A DNA stretch of 64,000 nt, taken from Epiperipatus broadwayi (Eukaryota > Onychophora > Udeonychophora > Euonychophora > Peripatidae). Shown here in pieces: positions 21,901 through 34,128 of the stretch. Below the pieces are notes generated by a model that saw only the letters and a program-made list of their open reading frames with translations, was not told the DNA's origin and did not search any database. Both the position numbers and the translations under genes were made by a program. How positions within the stretch are numbered: the first letter of the stretch is position 1; the number at the start of each line of letters is the position of its first letter. The DNA lies in assembly GCA_028023455.1 (NCBI GenBank), contig JAQFVV010012670.1:558001-622000 (forward strand), in the 5' to 3' direction.

Positions 21901-24900
21901 ATGCAATTGTTTTTCCATATCATTCCAAAGAATTCAAAAATCATCCAATAAGCAATTTCTAGTTTTGTCAGTTTTGTTCATCCTATACTGCTCTTATTGA
22001 GTTATTAGTTAGAAAAAAAATCTGAAGATATGAGTAGTTTATAGAGCAGTTTAATTCAAGTTTTTAACCTAAAATGACTGTAAATAATAGTAAAAAAAGC
22101 TGAAAAAAATGATTAAAAACCCATAGCACAGCATCACCATCACTGTACTTCAAAAAACACAATACTATAAATATGAAGAATTAAGTACTAAGCATCATAA
22201 GTTGATGAACATCACTGGCTGAAATAAAAAAAAGTAACTACCACATGTGTAAGACTTTTCACATTTTGCACTTTGAATAAATGTTCAGATATCGATATTA
22301 CATTTAATGAGCTTATTTGCATTTAGCTTTCCTTCTGCGATTTGTTCAACTTTATGAGTTTTTCTTTTTAAAATCTTTTTATACATATACAAATATTAAC
22401 TTCATAAGCCAGAAAAATATTGTCAAAAAAATTGATTAGGACTGAAGTAAAACAAACGTTTATTTTTAAAAGAGAAAGTTATAAAACAATCGGCAATTTA
22501 AATTCTAAATATGGTATAATTAAATCAATTTTCTGCACAATTTAAAAAAAAAGAATTTAAAAGTAAATAGATGAGTCAATGAAGAACTCATGTGTGAAAA
22601 GTTTAAGCAAATGTATGAAAAAAAATTTGCTGACTTCTACTACAAGCACCGATGATCCTGCAAAGGATTTTATTATCAGGGAGCACAATTCACCAAATTC
22701 AAGAAAAGAACTGGATTACCATAGCACAAGCATGGTGAGGTTTGTATCACAAATAGCGTTGCTGGTGAACTTTATCTGACAAAAAAGTAGAAGCTGTGAA
22801 ATCAACAATCTGAATTTTTATTAAGACTATGTAGTTTTCCTTTTCAATATGCTTTAAAAAAAATGAATTTTAGTTGATTTGTGCAGCAATTAGTTTAAAT
22901 GTATTTTTATATTTAAATTTTTGATTTTTTTTGCTTAAATGGTTGCTTTGGATGCATATATTTCAATGTAAACTACAAAGAACTAATCATGCAACATACG
23001 GCATTCTGAAACCCAGTAATTTATTTTATCAGAATTCCACTGTATTATTCTATAAATACTTACAAATAAAAGATCTACCAAATTGAGCATACAATATACA
23101 AATATGTAACAATTTAGTATAGAAATACTTTTAAAAAAAATGGAATGCAATGTATCTGGTCAATAGCGTATTAAATGTATAAAAAGGTACTCCAATTTGA
23201 TCTACAAGTGCTAAATATCTTGCAGTCACACATTTGGCTCTATTCCCTTTGTGTAAATACTTTAATGATGTTACTAATCATTTATTAGGCTAGAAAATTT
23301 TATTCATATGTTTCAACACGGGTGGTGGAATAGAGATTTTCAAGTATATTACACGAGGAGAAAAGATGTAAAGAATATGATATAGAGTATACGATTATAT
23401 TTAATAAAAAGTATATTACTTTTCAATCAAGTTTATTAAATTTATATCTGAGTTAATGTTATGGTAATATCTAGTTTAATAAATTATTAGTAATAACGAT
23501 TAGCAGATTTATGTAAAAGGGGTAGTGTATGATGGGTGATCAAAACAAATATGGTATTTATAAATCAAATGTATAGTACTTTGGTGTTGATTAATTTTGA
23601 ACAGATTATGAAGACATGTAAAAGACTGTGGCCTGCCTGATCAGCCAAAAATGGATCTTGGAGATCTTTTTATTGTGGGTTATTGTTATTGTTTTTCCAG
23701 TTTTTTCACGTGTGAAACAAATGTGGTTGAATGGAAAATATGTCTAAGGTATAAATGATAATGAGTTTTCACAAAATTTTGAAATGTCATAATATTAAAA
23801 AGATCTCTATTAAAATGGATAAAAAAAATTTTGGACAATCAAATTTTTATCTTTGTATAAACTTTAAAAAAAAAAAGAACAAATAGTACTTTTAGTGTGG
23901 CAAGAATAGAGCTAGAATTAGATTATGACACACAGCATTGCAAAGCCAAATAGTAATTAAAATAGCTAGCTACCCTGCTATATTTGAATTCAATAAATAG
24001 GACATGATTAAAACAAAGTAAAAAACTAAATTCTATAGTCAAATAAATCTTGATTAATTTTTTTTTTAAATGAAAGAACAAAAAATTAAATTATATAAAA
24101 CTTTAATTACTTATCTTCAAAAGCCCTTATGGCAGAGAATAGATTTGCCTACCCTGTCCATGATCTGAGCATTTGATTCTAGTAGAAATTTGGAATTTTT
24201 TTTTAGATTCCAAACAGATTTAAGATGGATAGTAAGCAGTAAATAATTATGAGAGTGGGTGTTAATGGTAAAATAAAATGATTAATATATCATTGATTGC
24301 TTAAGCAGGTGTCATATTCTTACAGGAGCGTACCTTTACCTTAATCTATCTGAGTGTAGTCATTTATATTTAATATCTAGTTTATGACCCTAGACTTATT
24401 GCTTATTTCTTTTATGTTCAGATAGCAACTATTACAGAAAATGATGACATGGTATTTTGAAAAGTTCATTTTAAAGTCTATTATAAATATATTCAAAATA
24501 TTGTTTTTAAAAAATATTAGTATGTATATATTTTTAAAAAGACTGTTAAAATTATACATATGCACATACATATTACTAAATATTGAAAAAGAAAAAGGTC
24601 AAAGTTTAATTAGCTGATAAAATAGCTAAGATGAAAAAAACAGTAATTTATTTACCTTCAATTACTTTAGTAGATGCTACATGAAATCCAAGAAAAATAG
24701 CAGAATATGTTCTGATAGTGGCCCAATGATCTTTTCCTGCAGGTGGAAAAAAAAATAGCTGTCAGACAACACAATAAGTGACATTAGTTAACATGATCAA
24801 TTATCTAAAATAAATTAATTTCATTTACAATATGGTAAAATAATTTTATATCGCCACACAGATTATACATGTATATATTATTGTTTATTTAAAAACATTT

Positions 24901-25534
24901 CATTAAAATAAAAATAAAAATAATACAAAACAAATATAGTAAACAAGTGAAATAATGTTCCGACAATTTAAAATATTACAAAAAGTTAACATTGCCATTA
25001 AAATTTTAGTAATAATTTGAACATTAAAAGTGTACAAGCTAGGTGCGCCAAAATATGCCTCCAGGTAGGCCGTGCCAGTTGCTTATCTGTAAGATTAGGA
25101 TAATGAAAAAAAGCTCCTTGCAATGACAATCTTAGAAAAGACAAAAAAGTACAAGAACACTGTCCCCAGCCAAAGGTGTGCTGAATAAAAAAAGAGGACA
25201 AGGAACAGGTGTTGCTCACTACAGAACTTCATTAAAAAGTAAAATACCCGACTATGGTAACAATCCTCTTAATAATTTAATAATCATAAGGTTCTGTTTA
25301 TTATTTTTTTGTTTAAAAAAAATAGAACTAGCCCTTTTTAATGATAGCAAAAAATGTATTTTTACTAAAGGTTAATAATCATATAAACTACCGTACTATT
25401 TCAAATATTTAAAAATTTACTACATAATGTACCATATAAAAACATATAAATATTTATATTACAAAATCTATTAAAAAATACAAAGTAAGATTTAAAATAT
25501 TTTTTTTAAATAAACAATCTCAACTTTTTTTTTC
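21901..25534. other. AT-rich stretch, a few unexplained patches
   Basis: At 22579-22779 a 66-codon plus-strand frame (MKNSCVKSLSKCMKKNLLTS at its start) has mixed composition and sits in a slightly GC-richer patch, but shows no motif. 24998-25260 is also GC-richer (AGGTGCGCCAAAATATGCC) and may be an old transposon end. The rest holds nothing recognisable. Confidence 0.3.
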
Positions 25535-25625
25535 CTCATGTGTCATAGAAACTAACCCGATAACCCGGGACAACTGTTTGTAAGGCGGCTGTGGTGATCT
25601 CTTGACCACTTTTTCCTTCTACGAA
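25535..25625 (-). repeat. tRNA-Gly-derived short SINE, copy 4 (decayed)
   Basis: T run, CCTCATGTGTCATAG, a truncated B-box region, AACTGTTTGTAAGGCGGC (anticodon arm) and a decayed head. The acceptor end is lost. Same orientation as the other copies. Confidence 0.65.
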
Positions 25626-25879
25626 CAATGTGAAAAATACACTTAATAAGGAAGGGCATATAGTTTGCCCAAATACAATTTAATAATCACGGTTTTTTTT
25701 AAGGACAACACAAAAAAAATGGTTATATGTGTGCATGCATACACATTTTCAAACAAATATAATTTTGTAAAATAGACATTAAAATGTTAGTTAGTTGTTT
25801 GTTCTCTCTTTTTTAAAAAAAAATGCTTTATTTATTATGAAATACTTTTGCATTTTGGATGTTTAAATTTGCTAACTGC

Positions 25880-26260
25880 TATTAGCATTTTATAGCCTTT
25901 TATGTTTCTTATTGTTGCTATTACCTTTGAAATTCGTAATTTTGAAGTTCTTTTTTAATCTCTGCTTTTCTATATTTGCTCTAATTATGCCAGTTGAATT
26001 TAATTTTGCCTTTCTAATTCTATCTGTGGTCTTTCCTTTTCTTGAAGCTATTGTTCTGCAACTTTTAATTCTTCTTCCTTGTGCAATTATTCTTCCTTGT
26101 GCAATTCTTCTTCTCTCCATAATTCATCTTGTTTTTTTAATTTTCAAGTTTTTATAATTACTCCTATTGCCTTTGAATTTTTTCTTGCTATTTATATTCT
26201 TTTTTAATTCTTTCTGGTGGCATAATTCTCCTTGCAACCTTACTTTTTCTTCCTAAAGTT
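25880..26260 (-). pseudogene. Decayed charged coiled-coil reading frame
   Basis: In one minus-strand frame the sequence reads as E/K/Q/L-rich heptad-like protein (EELHKEE, stop, LHKEEELKVAEQ, stop, LQEKERPQIELERQN, stop, IQLA, stop, LEQI) over about 120 codons. Almost every interruption is TAA or TAG where glutamine (CAA or CAG) would fit, consistent with C-to-T decay of a once open frame. A 21-bp direct repeat encodes HKEE-type units. Proteins of this kind occur in retrotransposon Gag/ORF1 and in structural coiled coils, so the family cannot be named. Confidence 0.45.
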
Positions 26261-26339
26261 TCACATTAAACTCTTTCATGCAGTTTAGTGATAGTACGTG
26301 TTTTCCTGAAGGTTTGTGATGATGGTATTTTAGTTGTAT

Positions 26340-26705
26340 TTATATACTGGACTATTTCCATCATCTAATATTAAGTATTAAATGACTTAGAAAAAATTAA
26401 TTTTATTTAAATTTTCCAATTACATTCAACTGTTAGTAATATCACACAGGTTACTATGTGCACGTTTCAAGTGATATTATTCCTCTCTTTTCTGGCCTGA
26501 TCAGTGACAATACTAGCATAGGAATCGAACCTGGACTCTTAGATTCTTGAATATTGAATTTTAAGGTAGCACTCTAAACAACTGAGCATATACTGTGTTC
26601 TATTATTAACAGTTGAATGTAATTGGAAAATTTAAATAAAGTTAAATGTTTCTAAGACCTTCAATACTTAATATTAAATGATAGAAATAGTCCAATATAT
26701 AAATA
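26340..26705. repeat. Family C, minus copy plus inverted tail fragment
   Basis: The minus copy (26340-26592) has the best tRNA-like module of the family: A-box region GCTCAGTTGTTTAGAGTG (complement of 26571-26588) and a perfect B box GGTTCGATTCC (complement of 26521-26531), about 40 bases apart. Downstream come GTCACTGATCAGGCC, an AGAGAGG stem and TTGAAACGTG, close to a hammerhead GAAAC. A plus-strand tail fragment (26600-26705, AACAGTTGAATGTAATTGG onward) lies head-on to it, giving another inverted pair. Confidence 0.75.
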
Positions 26706-27211
26706 CAATTAGTAATGCTATATTTGTATTTGAAAATTATTACATAATCAATATTTATCTTGTTAGAGAAAAATAAAAAGATCCCCCTCCCCCTAATTGA
26801 ATGTCTTCTCTACCTAGAACTTGGATTAAAAATGAAATATTCTGATATATATATAAAGAAAGACTATTGATAATAATAATCATTAATTTACCATGTCATT
26901 TTAATTGAAATTTTATGTAGAATAAATTTCCTATTTTAAAACTTGAATATGAAAATTCACAATTTATGAATGAATTTAAAAATAATAACTTGGAAAATAT
27001 TTGAAGTCCATATTTTTTATTTTTATATTTTCTCAGCTTTATTATTTTTTATGTTATAACCTTATGGAACATAAATGTTTTATATTCATTATTATGCAAT
27101 CTACTATTATTGTGAAAATTGTACTTTTAATCAAATATACAACATGTCATATGTGGAAGACAAAAAGTTTTTAAAAAAATGTAAATGATTAATTAAAATA
27201 AAGATCTGTAA
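26706..27211. other. AT-rich unannotated stretch
   Basis: Nothing recognisable was seen. Confidence 0.5.
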
Positions 27212-27550
27212 TTGTTATATAAGTGTGTAAAACGTAAGAATAAAGGTGATTTAATGACTGCTTCAGTTTTCTTTGATCATGAAAAAACATATAAATATAA
27301 ATTTAAATTTGATATTGAAAGTGTGAAAATTCTTCATGAAGAGAAAAATCATAATAAAAGAAAAATTAAGGAGGCAATTTTTATAAATAGGAATAAAATG
27401 CATTTAATAAATAGACAAGCTGCTAACATTAAAACATGGAATTCATGGGATTTGAATTGATGACGTTTGCTTCCGCTTTGTTTTTTGAATAATGGCAGTT
27501 GAGGCAGGTTTTAAGAAATTAACCCAAAATGCTTCTGAAGATTGAAAGAC
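27212..27550 (+). pseudogene. PLE endonuclease C-terminal relic
   Basis: The open frame 27212-27460 contains FKFDIESVKILHEEKNHNKR followed by KIKEAIFINR and ends TWNSW. This is the pattern after the GIY-YIG domain of Penelope-like polyproteins (H-x-FDW/F-x3-KIL-x2-E-x4-KR-x3-E-x2-I). The RT and the GIY-YIG core itself are missing. About 65 bp past the stop comes TTCTGAAGATTGAAAGACTG, which resembles the CTGAAGA block of PLE tails. Together they suggest the extreme 3' end of a PLE, of a different lineage from the one at 42.3-43.1 kb. Confidence 0.6.
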
Positions 27551-29768
27551 TGTTTATAATAGTTTATTACTGTTATATTTATTATTTTTATTATGATTAT
27601 ATATTTATTTATTTATTTAAAAAAACCATGCTTAAACATTCCCAATTAATTGTAATACTGTAGTAAGAAGTAGTTAATTTTATCAAAATCTATCACGTAG
27701 ATATTGGTTAATATTTTTGCAACAAAGGTATATAAAAATTTTAATTTTATCTATTAAAATTATATTATCTCAAGTCTTTAATAGTCTTTACTATAGAAAA
27801 CTACTTTACTATATGAAATAGTGATGTAAAATTACAATAAAAAATTTTAAAAATACCAAATTAAATGTTTAAAAAATTGTTTATTGTATAATAACACACT
27901 TTAATTAAAATGTAAATAAAATTCATTTAATGCTTACATAATAAGCAAATGTGAGCAATTTTTAATATTGGAAAATATAAAGATAATATAATTCCATCTC
28001 TTATAATTTTTTATCTTTGTAAGAATGTAATTATATTTTAAATTTCAAATTAAATACTTCAGAAAATAATCAAAAATAGCTATGTATGTAATATTAAGAT
28101 TTTTATCCATTTTTCACATTAATAATAATAATTAACTGACATTGCTCAGAAAACTATCTAACATTTGAGTTCCAAAATGACAGCTTGCGCTTCAGTCCCA
28201 AAACGTTCACTCCGGTGTTTATGCTATTACTGTGCTAAACTGCACAAAATACTGTATTTATATTATGAAAAAATAACATTAAAAAAAAAAACATCTCTTT
28301 TGAGAATGAAAAACAATGTAAAATTTTAAAATCAATAAAATTAGTTATATCTCATTCTTAATCTATAATGAACTAGAATTATATTGGAAATATTTCCTCT
28401 GATTTGAAGTCTTAATTCACTACTTCTATTAGGGATTGCTTTCCTTCGGGAGAAAGTTCAATGAAGATATGCAATAACTCATTAGAATTAAATAATAGCA
28501 TTTGGTTACTGTTATTATAGGTTAAATTTAATTTAAGCCATTTTAACAACTCCCATTTTCATTTATATCACAATATAATAATAAATTTATTATTACAATT
28601 TTATATATAGTATATTTATAATGCATAAATCATTATCATTGTTATATTCACCCATTTATATATTTCATTAATATCAGTGAACTTATCTAAATTAAGTCGT
28701 TCTTATTGTTTAAATCTAAATTTATATTTTTGAAATGAAATATTCCACCAAAGTAATCTAAAGATTCATACATAATTTGAAATATTAAACACTTTTTTTA
28801 AAAAAAGAAAAAAACCTTCTGGAAGTCATAAATTATTAAGTTCATATTTACAGCATACTTCAAATGTTGTTTGCAACAACCAAAAATGATAGCAAATTAC
28901 ATATCTGACATTTTCAGAAATTGTAAAATAAATGTTAAACCTTGTTAAATGATACCAGAAATTCAGTTGTTTTTTTTTTTGCAAATCTCTGGGAGAAGAA
29001 AAAAAAGGTCTACAAAACTATGAGTTAATGTTTTTTTTAAGAGGACAATTGTAGCTTATTTTTCTAAAGTAGTTTATTAATCTTATATAAATATGAACAT
29101 GTGGTGTAAGATAAAGAAAGGTTTTACTTAAAAGTAAATTTATGGCTGAAATTTATATTAGAAATCTAAATTAAGCAAATATGTTTTAAAATAAATAATG
29201 CATAAACATTTCTTTTGTTTTCAAAAAAAAAAAAAAAACAGTTTTTAATGGATTTCTATTTATAATTTTATAAAGAATTAGTAAAGAAAAGAGTATTGTT
29301 TAAGTTTTAAGATTGTTTAGAAATTTGATTGTGTTCTGACAGAGACATGAGGATTGATTCACAGTTTGCTTTAATCTGATATCACACAAATCTTTTTTAA
29401 TTAAAATGATTGTGAAGAAAATAAATAAGAATCACTAAATGAAAACTTTAAATATATATATTTATTATTGTTTTTCCAATAATTGTAAAAAAAAAAAAAA
29501 TCATAAAAAGTAAACAGTGAATAACAATTTTTTACAGAATCTTGTTACATCTTATTAGGTGTTAAATATAGAACAGACACACATATATACCAGATATTGC
29601 AAAAGTTTGATTTCATAAGAAAATTTTGGAAATAATGCCCTTTTGTTGATACATTAGAATATCAATTACATTAGACATGTTTTAAATATTTTAGGGGTGC
29701 ACCAGCTCTTTGATATATAATATGTTGACGAAGATTTTTTTTTGTCCCACAGTTAATTTAAAAGCAAC
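27551..29768. other. AT-rich unannotated stretch
   Basis: No gene or repeat was recognised. A short GC-richer spot lies near 28180-28230. Confidence 0.5.
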
Positions 29769-29875
29769 TTTTTTTTCTCATGTGTCATAAGCATTGGCCG
29801 GGAAGCGAACCCGCTAACCCAGGACAACCACTTGTAAAGCAGCCATCGCTGATCTCTCGACCACCAATGCTTGAC
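29769..29875 (-). repeat. tRNA-Gly-derived short SINE, copy 5
   Basis: A good copy: on minus GCATTGGTGGTCGAGAGATC, then CTTTACAAGT at the anticodon arm, then GGGTTCGCTTCC (B box), CCGGCCAATGCTTATGACAC and an A run. The acceptor ends GCATTGG and CCAATGC still pair perfectly, which supports tRNA-Gly origin. The anticodon is not Gly any more. Confidence 0.85.
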
Positions 29876-30357
29876 TATTTTTTCTTAGGTGTTTTAAAAT
29901 TCATTGTCAAATTAACTACGTTTCATATAGTTAGTTTTGGGTTTCTCAAACATCAGAAGATTATAGTATGTGACTTACATGAAATAAGTTTTCCAGTTCT
30001 GATACATATAAAAGTTTTGACAAAACAGTATGAATTTTTCTCGTAAGATCATCATTAGTTTATGACTATGTAATTTAGATAATTTGATTCATCAGTCGGC
30101 TCTCATTAATAAACCAAGACATGCAAAATTACTACAATTTCTACTCTAACTCCATACCATACAATATGACAATTACAAGTGTGGTTAACCCTTAGAGTGT
30201 AAGAATTAGGTTTCTGTAAAAACCCACATGAATGAGAAATCACATTATAGAGATTATTCCTTTTTCCCCCTTGTTTTGTTCACCCTAACAGCATTTTGAT
30301 CCAACTAATTTTACTTTTGTTCTATAAACTCTATCTTATCTATAAGTAGATGTATGA
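29876..30357. other. AT-rich unannotated stretch
   Basis: Nothing recognisable was seen. Confidence 0.5.
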
Positions 30358-30778
30358 AATATATTGTTTTTTTCAAAGAATAGTGTTTTATTCATTGAAG
30401 TACTTTTTTTGTAGCTGGAAGGCTAATGGAATATATTATTTTGACTGTTTACTTTGGTTTATTTCTGTTTAGCACTCTTTTTTTCTCTTCTATATCATCT
30501 TTTTTATTTTTAGATTTTTCTTGATGGTAATTTATTAACAAATAAAAAATTATTTTCTATTTTATTATTTCAATTTTTACAATTTTTGTTAAAATCATAA
30601 ACAAAATTAGCTTACAAAATAAAATATCAACTTTGCAAAGAAGAGAAAAAAAGAGTTCTAAACAGAAATAAACCAAAGTAAACAGTCAAAATAATATATT
30701 CCATTACACTTCCAGCTAAAAAAAAAAGTACTTCAATGAATCAAACACTATTCTTTGAAAAAACAATATATTTCATAC
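30358..30778. repeat. Inverted repeat, about 135-bp arms
   Basis: The left arm (about 30361-30495) and right arm (about 30637-30778) are reverse complements with few mismatches; for example TAGCTGGAAGGCTAATGGAA pairs with TTCCATTACACTTCCAGCTA, and TGACTGTTTACTTTGG with CCAAAGTAAACAGTCA. A spacer of about 140 bp, A/T only, separates them. No target duplication is evident. It is probably a foldback element. Confidence 0.85.
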
Positions 30779-31724
30779 ATATTTTGTTAAAGTATAACTT
30801 CAAACAATAAAAATGTTTTAAAATATTAAAAACTAAAAAAGATTGTTGACAGAAGATATTTCTACTTTGTTTTCTGTTTAACAACTGTAAATTTTGATAT
30901 TTTTTTTTTACTACATTCAAATAAAAACTAAATATAAATATCATGTACTTATTCAGAAATAAATTTTTTAATAATTTTACAGAATAAATAATAAAAACAT
31001 TAATACATTTCACATAAATTTATTATTTTGTTTTTATAACCTAAACAAAAGTTAATGCACTGTATTAACATACTTTTGTCTCTGCACAATATGAATAGAA
31101 TCACATTGCTTATCACTCTAATTTTTTTTATTCTCAGTAGCTAGTAATATCTAAGTATTTAAGTTAGAACTAATAAATCACAGAAAGTCTTTTTTTTAAT
31201 TAAAATTTCTATCATCAATAGATAGTTTGTGTAAATATCAATCAAAACATTAAAACTTTACCTTTTATCAAATTAATTTAGGACTTGTTCTGGTATTTTA
31301 ATAACAATTTTATATATATATACAAAACAATATTAAGTTCACAATTGATCATAAAAACAATGTTATTTTGTTATTTTAATCTCAAAAAATGGAACTGTAG
31401 TTATCCAAAAGTGGTTACAAATAAAAGTTTTCTTTCCAATTTAGAAAAAAAAAAGATTATAAATAATCATAGTTAGAACAAAATTATATCTAAGTAAACT
31501 ATTTTTATAGTTTGACTATTAGGGGGGAAGGGTCTGATATTGAAGAGATAGAAAAGAGAAATGAAATTAACAGAATTTTAAAACAGAAAATGACAACTTA
31601 ATATTTTTTTAAAACTTGGAGATACAATATTAACATGATATGAACACCACTTCTTATGCTTACATAATCTATTAACATAGTAGCAACTTTCTTCATACAA
31701 TATTAAAACAGGCAAAACTCACTA
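30779..31724. other. AT-rich unannotated stretch
   Basis: No feature was seen. A G run occurs at 31520-31527. Confidence 0.5.
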
Positions 31725-32055
31725 TACGTATGGTCATGTGATGTTCATTGGCTTCATACAATAGTGCCACCTAGTGCAAGCTATAGTAATCAATGGATCT
31801 AGAAATTTTGTGCAACAAAATCCCTATCTAGTGCCTACTTATCTAACATCTCCAGACTAGGTTTTAGCCTACAGCTTTCATAAATGAGGGGCCTTGGACC
31901 TGAGAGAATTGAACCTAGATCTTTGGATCTAAGGCATCCATCCAGCAGCCATCATTTCATATTAGCACTAGGTAAGGATTTTGATGCACTAATCTTCTAG
32001 CATCCCTTGATTACTATAGCTTGACTAGGTGGTAATATTGTATGCAGAAAGTTGT
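31725..32055. repeat. Family A head-to-head pair
   Basis: The minus copy (31725-31972) has the clearest family A tRNA-like part: on minus AGATCTAGGTTCAATTCTCT contains the B box GGTTCAATTCTC, followed by TTATGAAAGCTGTAGGCT, AAAACCTAGTCTGGAG and the 3' arm. A plus-strand partial 3' arm (31973-32055; GCACTAGGTAAGGATTTTGA, TAGCATCCCTTGATTACTAT) abuts its head. Confidence 0.7.
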
Positions 32056-32109
32056 TACTGTGTTAACAGATTGTATAAGCATAAGAAATAGTGATCATAT
32101 AATATTGTA

Positions 32110-32510
32110 GTGGTTTAATACCAATCCTAGCCAAAGGATGTTGGTGATTATGAGTATTAAAAAACCAAGGATACCAAAAATATCTACATACTAATAGAAT
32201 TCAGATTTGTATGATTATACATGTGAATTAACTTGGATTGAAAATATTATTGTATTTTTAGTTTGAGCTGATAGCTTTACAGTTAATTAAAATGTAATAA
32301 GTGGCTGCTGGAGGGGTGCATTAGATCCAAAGATCTAGATGCAGCTCTCTTACATCCAAGGCTCCTTCCTCGTTGATGAATGCCATAAGTAAAAAACTAG
32401 TCTGGGGATATTGGATGAATAGGCATTAGGCAGGGATGATGCATTAACCTTTTAGCATCTACTGATTACTATGGCTTGCACTAGGTGGCAATTTTGCATG
32501 GAGAAAATTG
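32110..32510 (+). repeat. Repeat family A, long copy with internal centre
   Basis: 32110-32290 matches the centre of the 16.4-16.9 kb composite (ACCAATCCTAGCC, AAAAAACCAAGGATACC). It is followed by AGTGGCTGCTGGAGGGGTGC (A-box-like), TAGATCCAAAGATCTAGATG, CTCGTTGATGAATGCC, AAAAACTAGTCTGGGG and the 3' arm to 32505. The composite repeat is therefore about 400-500 bp long and present at least twice in this window. Confidence 0.65.
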
Positions 32511-33387
32511 CTACTAAAATACAATAGTAATTGAAGAGACTTTATTTCAAGTAACAACTGTAAAACATCTCTGTGCTGTACTTACAAAAGACTTGGTCCA
32601 CTCATTCAAAACAATGCTCCACACAAACTTAATTAGCATGGAATTTGTATTCAGTATCTTAAATTTTAAATACAATTTATTTATAAATTTCAATTCAAAT
32701 GATTCATTTAATTGGCCTGAATATAATTTATAAGTAAATGCAACATCTTTGTAATTGGTTTTTTATGAAAATCTTTGAACTTTATTATCCTAGACTAATA
32801 TATATTCTTACAATTCTCTTTTATTAAACATTGTACATATTTTTAAATTTAAAGTCATCAAAATTATTTTAATCTCACTATTAAATATTTAACATATTTG
32901 CATATGTATATATTGTAACGAGATGACATAAATGCCATTTCACCCTCATTTAATAATTTATTAGTTTAGGGTAATACATGTAATGGAACGAGGATGTATG
33001 ACAGATTGAGCATGTGTATAGACAAACAAAAATAATTTAATTTTCAAATACTATATGCAATGGGATAATATAAATTATTTCATCAATATAATTAAGAAAT
33101 TATTATATTAAAATAGTAAGAAATTAATTTTATTTGCCTATTTCATATACTCTCTAATCTGCTCTAGTTATTCCACAGAATTTGAACTCACGAAGAATAT
33201 ACATGAGTCCTAGTTCAGGAGAATGATTATATCACACTTGTATACCAATTATAAGTTTGTATGTTATGTTATTTTATGATGAATTATGAAATAGATAAAT
33301 AACCACAAATATAATTATAATAACCAATGTTTAATGAAATCATATAAATAACAAACTATATTCATAATTCAATTTAACATAATGTAA
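32511..33387. other. AT-rich stretch with a tRNA-like relic
   Basis: The minus strand at 33165-33240 has GTGATATAATCATTCTCC (A-box-like) and GAGTTCAAATTCTG (B-box-like) at tRNA-like spacing, similar to family F. The rest holds nothing recognisable. Confidence 0.35.
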
Positions 33388-33676
33388 TACAGAGAGCGTA
33401 CCGATAGCTCAAAAAGCTCTTAATTGATAAGTGTGATAAGAGAAAATATTTAAAATCTCTATCTGAAAACTCCTATACCCATAAAGTGAGGAGCTAGAAT
33501 ATTCAGACACTAGATCTAAAATATCAACTCAAAACCCAGCACTTATTTCATATGTAATATTCAAGTAGAAACTCTGAATAAGAGTTTATCAGATAGACAT
33601 TTTAAATATTTTCTCTTATTGCACTTATCAATTAAGAGCTTGTTTGAGCTATTGGTACACTCTCTATAGCACATTT
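33388..33676. repeat. Inverted repeat, about 85-bp arms, tRNA-like wording
   Basis: 33388-33472 and 33585-33676 are reverse complements with scattered mismatches. The arm reads TACCRATAGCTCAAA, AGCTCTTAATTGATAAGTG, AATAAGAGAAAATATTTAAA. The TAGCTCA motif recalls an A box, but no clear B box follows. It probably belongs to a tRNA-related repeat inserted head-to-head. Confidence 0.7.
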
Positions 33677-33752
33677 TTATAAATACAAGCTTATAAAAGT
33701 AATGCCATGTTATATATGATTTGTTTTGTTGATAATTTAACATAATATAAGT

Positions 33753-34120
33753 CAGGGGTCCCCAACCTTTTTACACTTAAGAGCACATTCTATAATACTG
33801 GCCAGGTGGCGGGCGCCATTTATTTTTTCAATGTAAATTTATAGTTGGATATTGTTAATAATACACATAATGTGCAAACAAATATTTATTTCAAAAATAA
33901 AATTTTAACATATAATTAACATTTATATTTTTACACTGTAAAAGTATAGTATGCCCTACAATTTGATTACAATATAATACAATAATTTATAAGAAATTTT
34001 AAAAATTAAATTTATTTATATCAGATAAACAATTTTTTATCGTGTTTGGATAGCGGCGGGCACATGTAAAATGGTCTGCTGGCGCCATGGTGCCAGCGGG
34101 CATAGGATTGGGAACCCCTG
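33753..34120. mobile_element. hAT-type MITE with 8-bp target duplication
   Basis: The 368-bp element begins CAGGGGTCCCCAACCTTTTT and ends TGGGAACCCCTG. The terminal CAGGGGT...ACCCCTG inverted repeat is typical of hAT transposons. The 8-bp duplication ATATAAGT is perfect (33745-33752 and 34121-34128), as hAT transposases make. It has subterminal GC-rich repeats (GGCGGGCGCC near 33809, CTGGCGCCATGGTGCCAG near 34078) and an A/T-only middle with no coding sequence, so it depends on a transposase elsewhere. The intact target duplication indicates a fairly recent insertion. The best-supported DNA transposon in the window. Confidence 0.95.
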
Positions 34121-34128
34121 ATATAAGT

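Noticed and set aside
22579-22779. 66-residue plus-strand frame as a gene
   Set aside because: No motif, splice site or start context supports it; kept only as a note in the surrounding stretch.
25912-26157. Hydrophobic 81-residue plus-strand frame
   Set aside because: It is the complement of an E/K-rich coiled-coil frame, which automatically reads as F/L/I-rich.
25880-26260. Alternative genetic code with TAA/TAG as glutamine
   Set aside because: Other decayed frames here have stops at non-glutamine positions, plus frameshifts and TGA, and the repeat content is metazoan. Ordinary decay is enough.
29780-30046. 88-residue plus-strand frame
   Set aside because: Its first third is the complement of a SINE and the rest has no motif.
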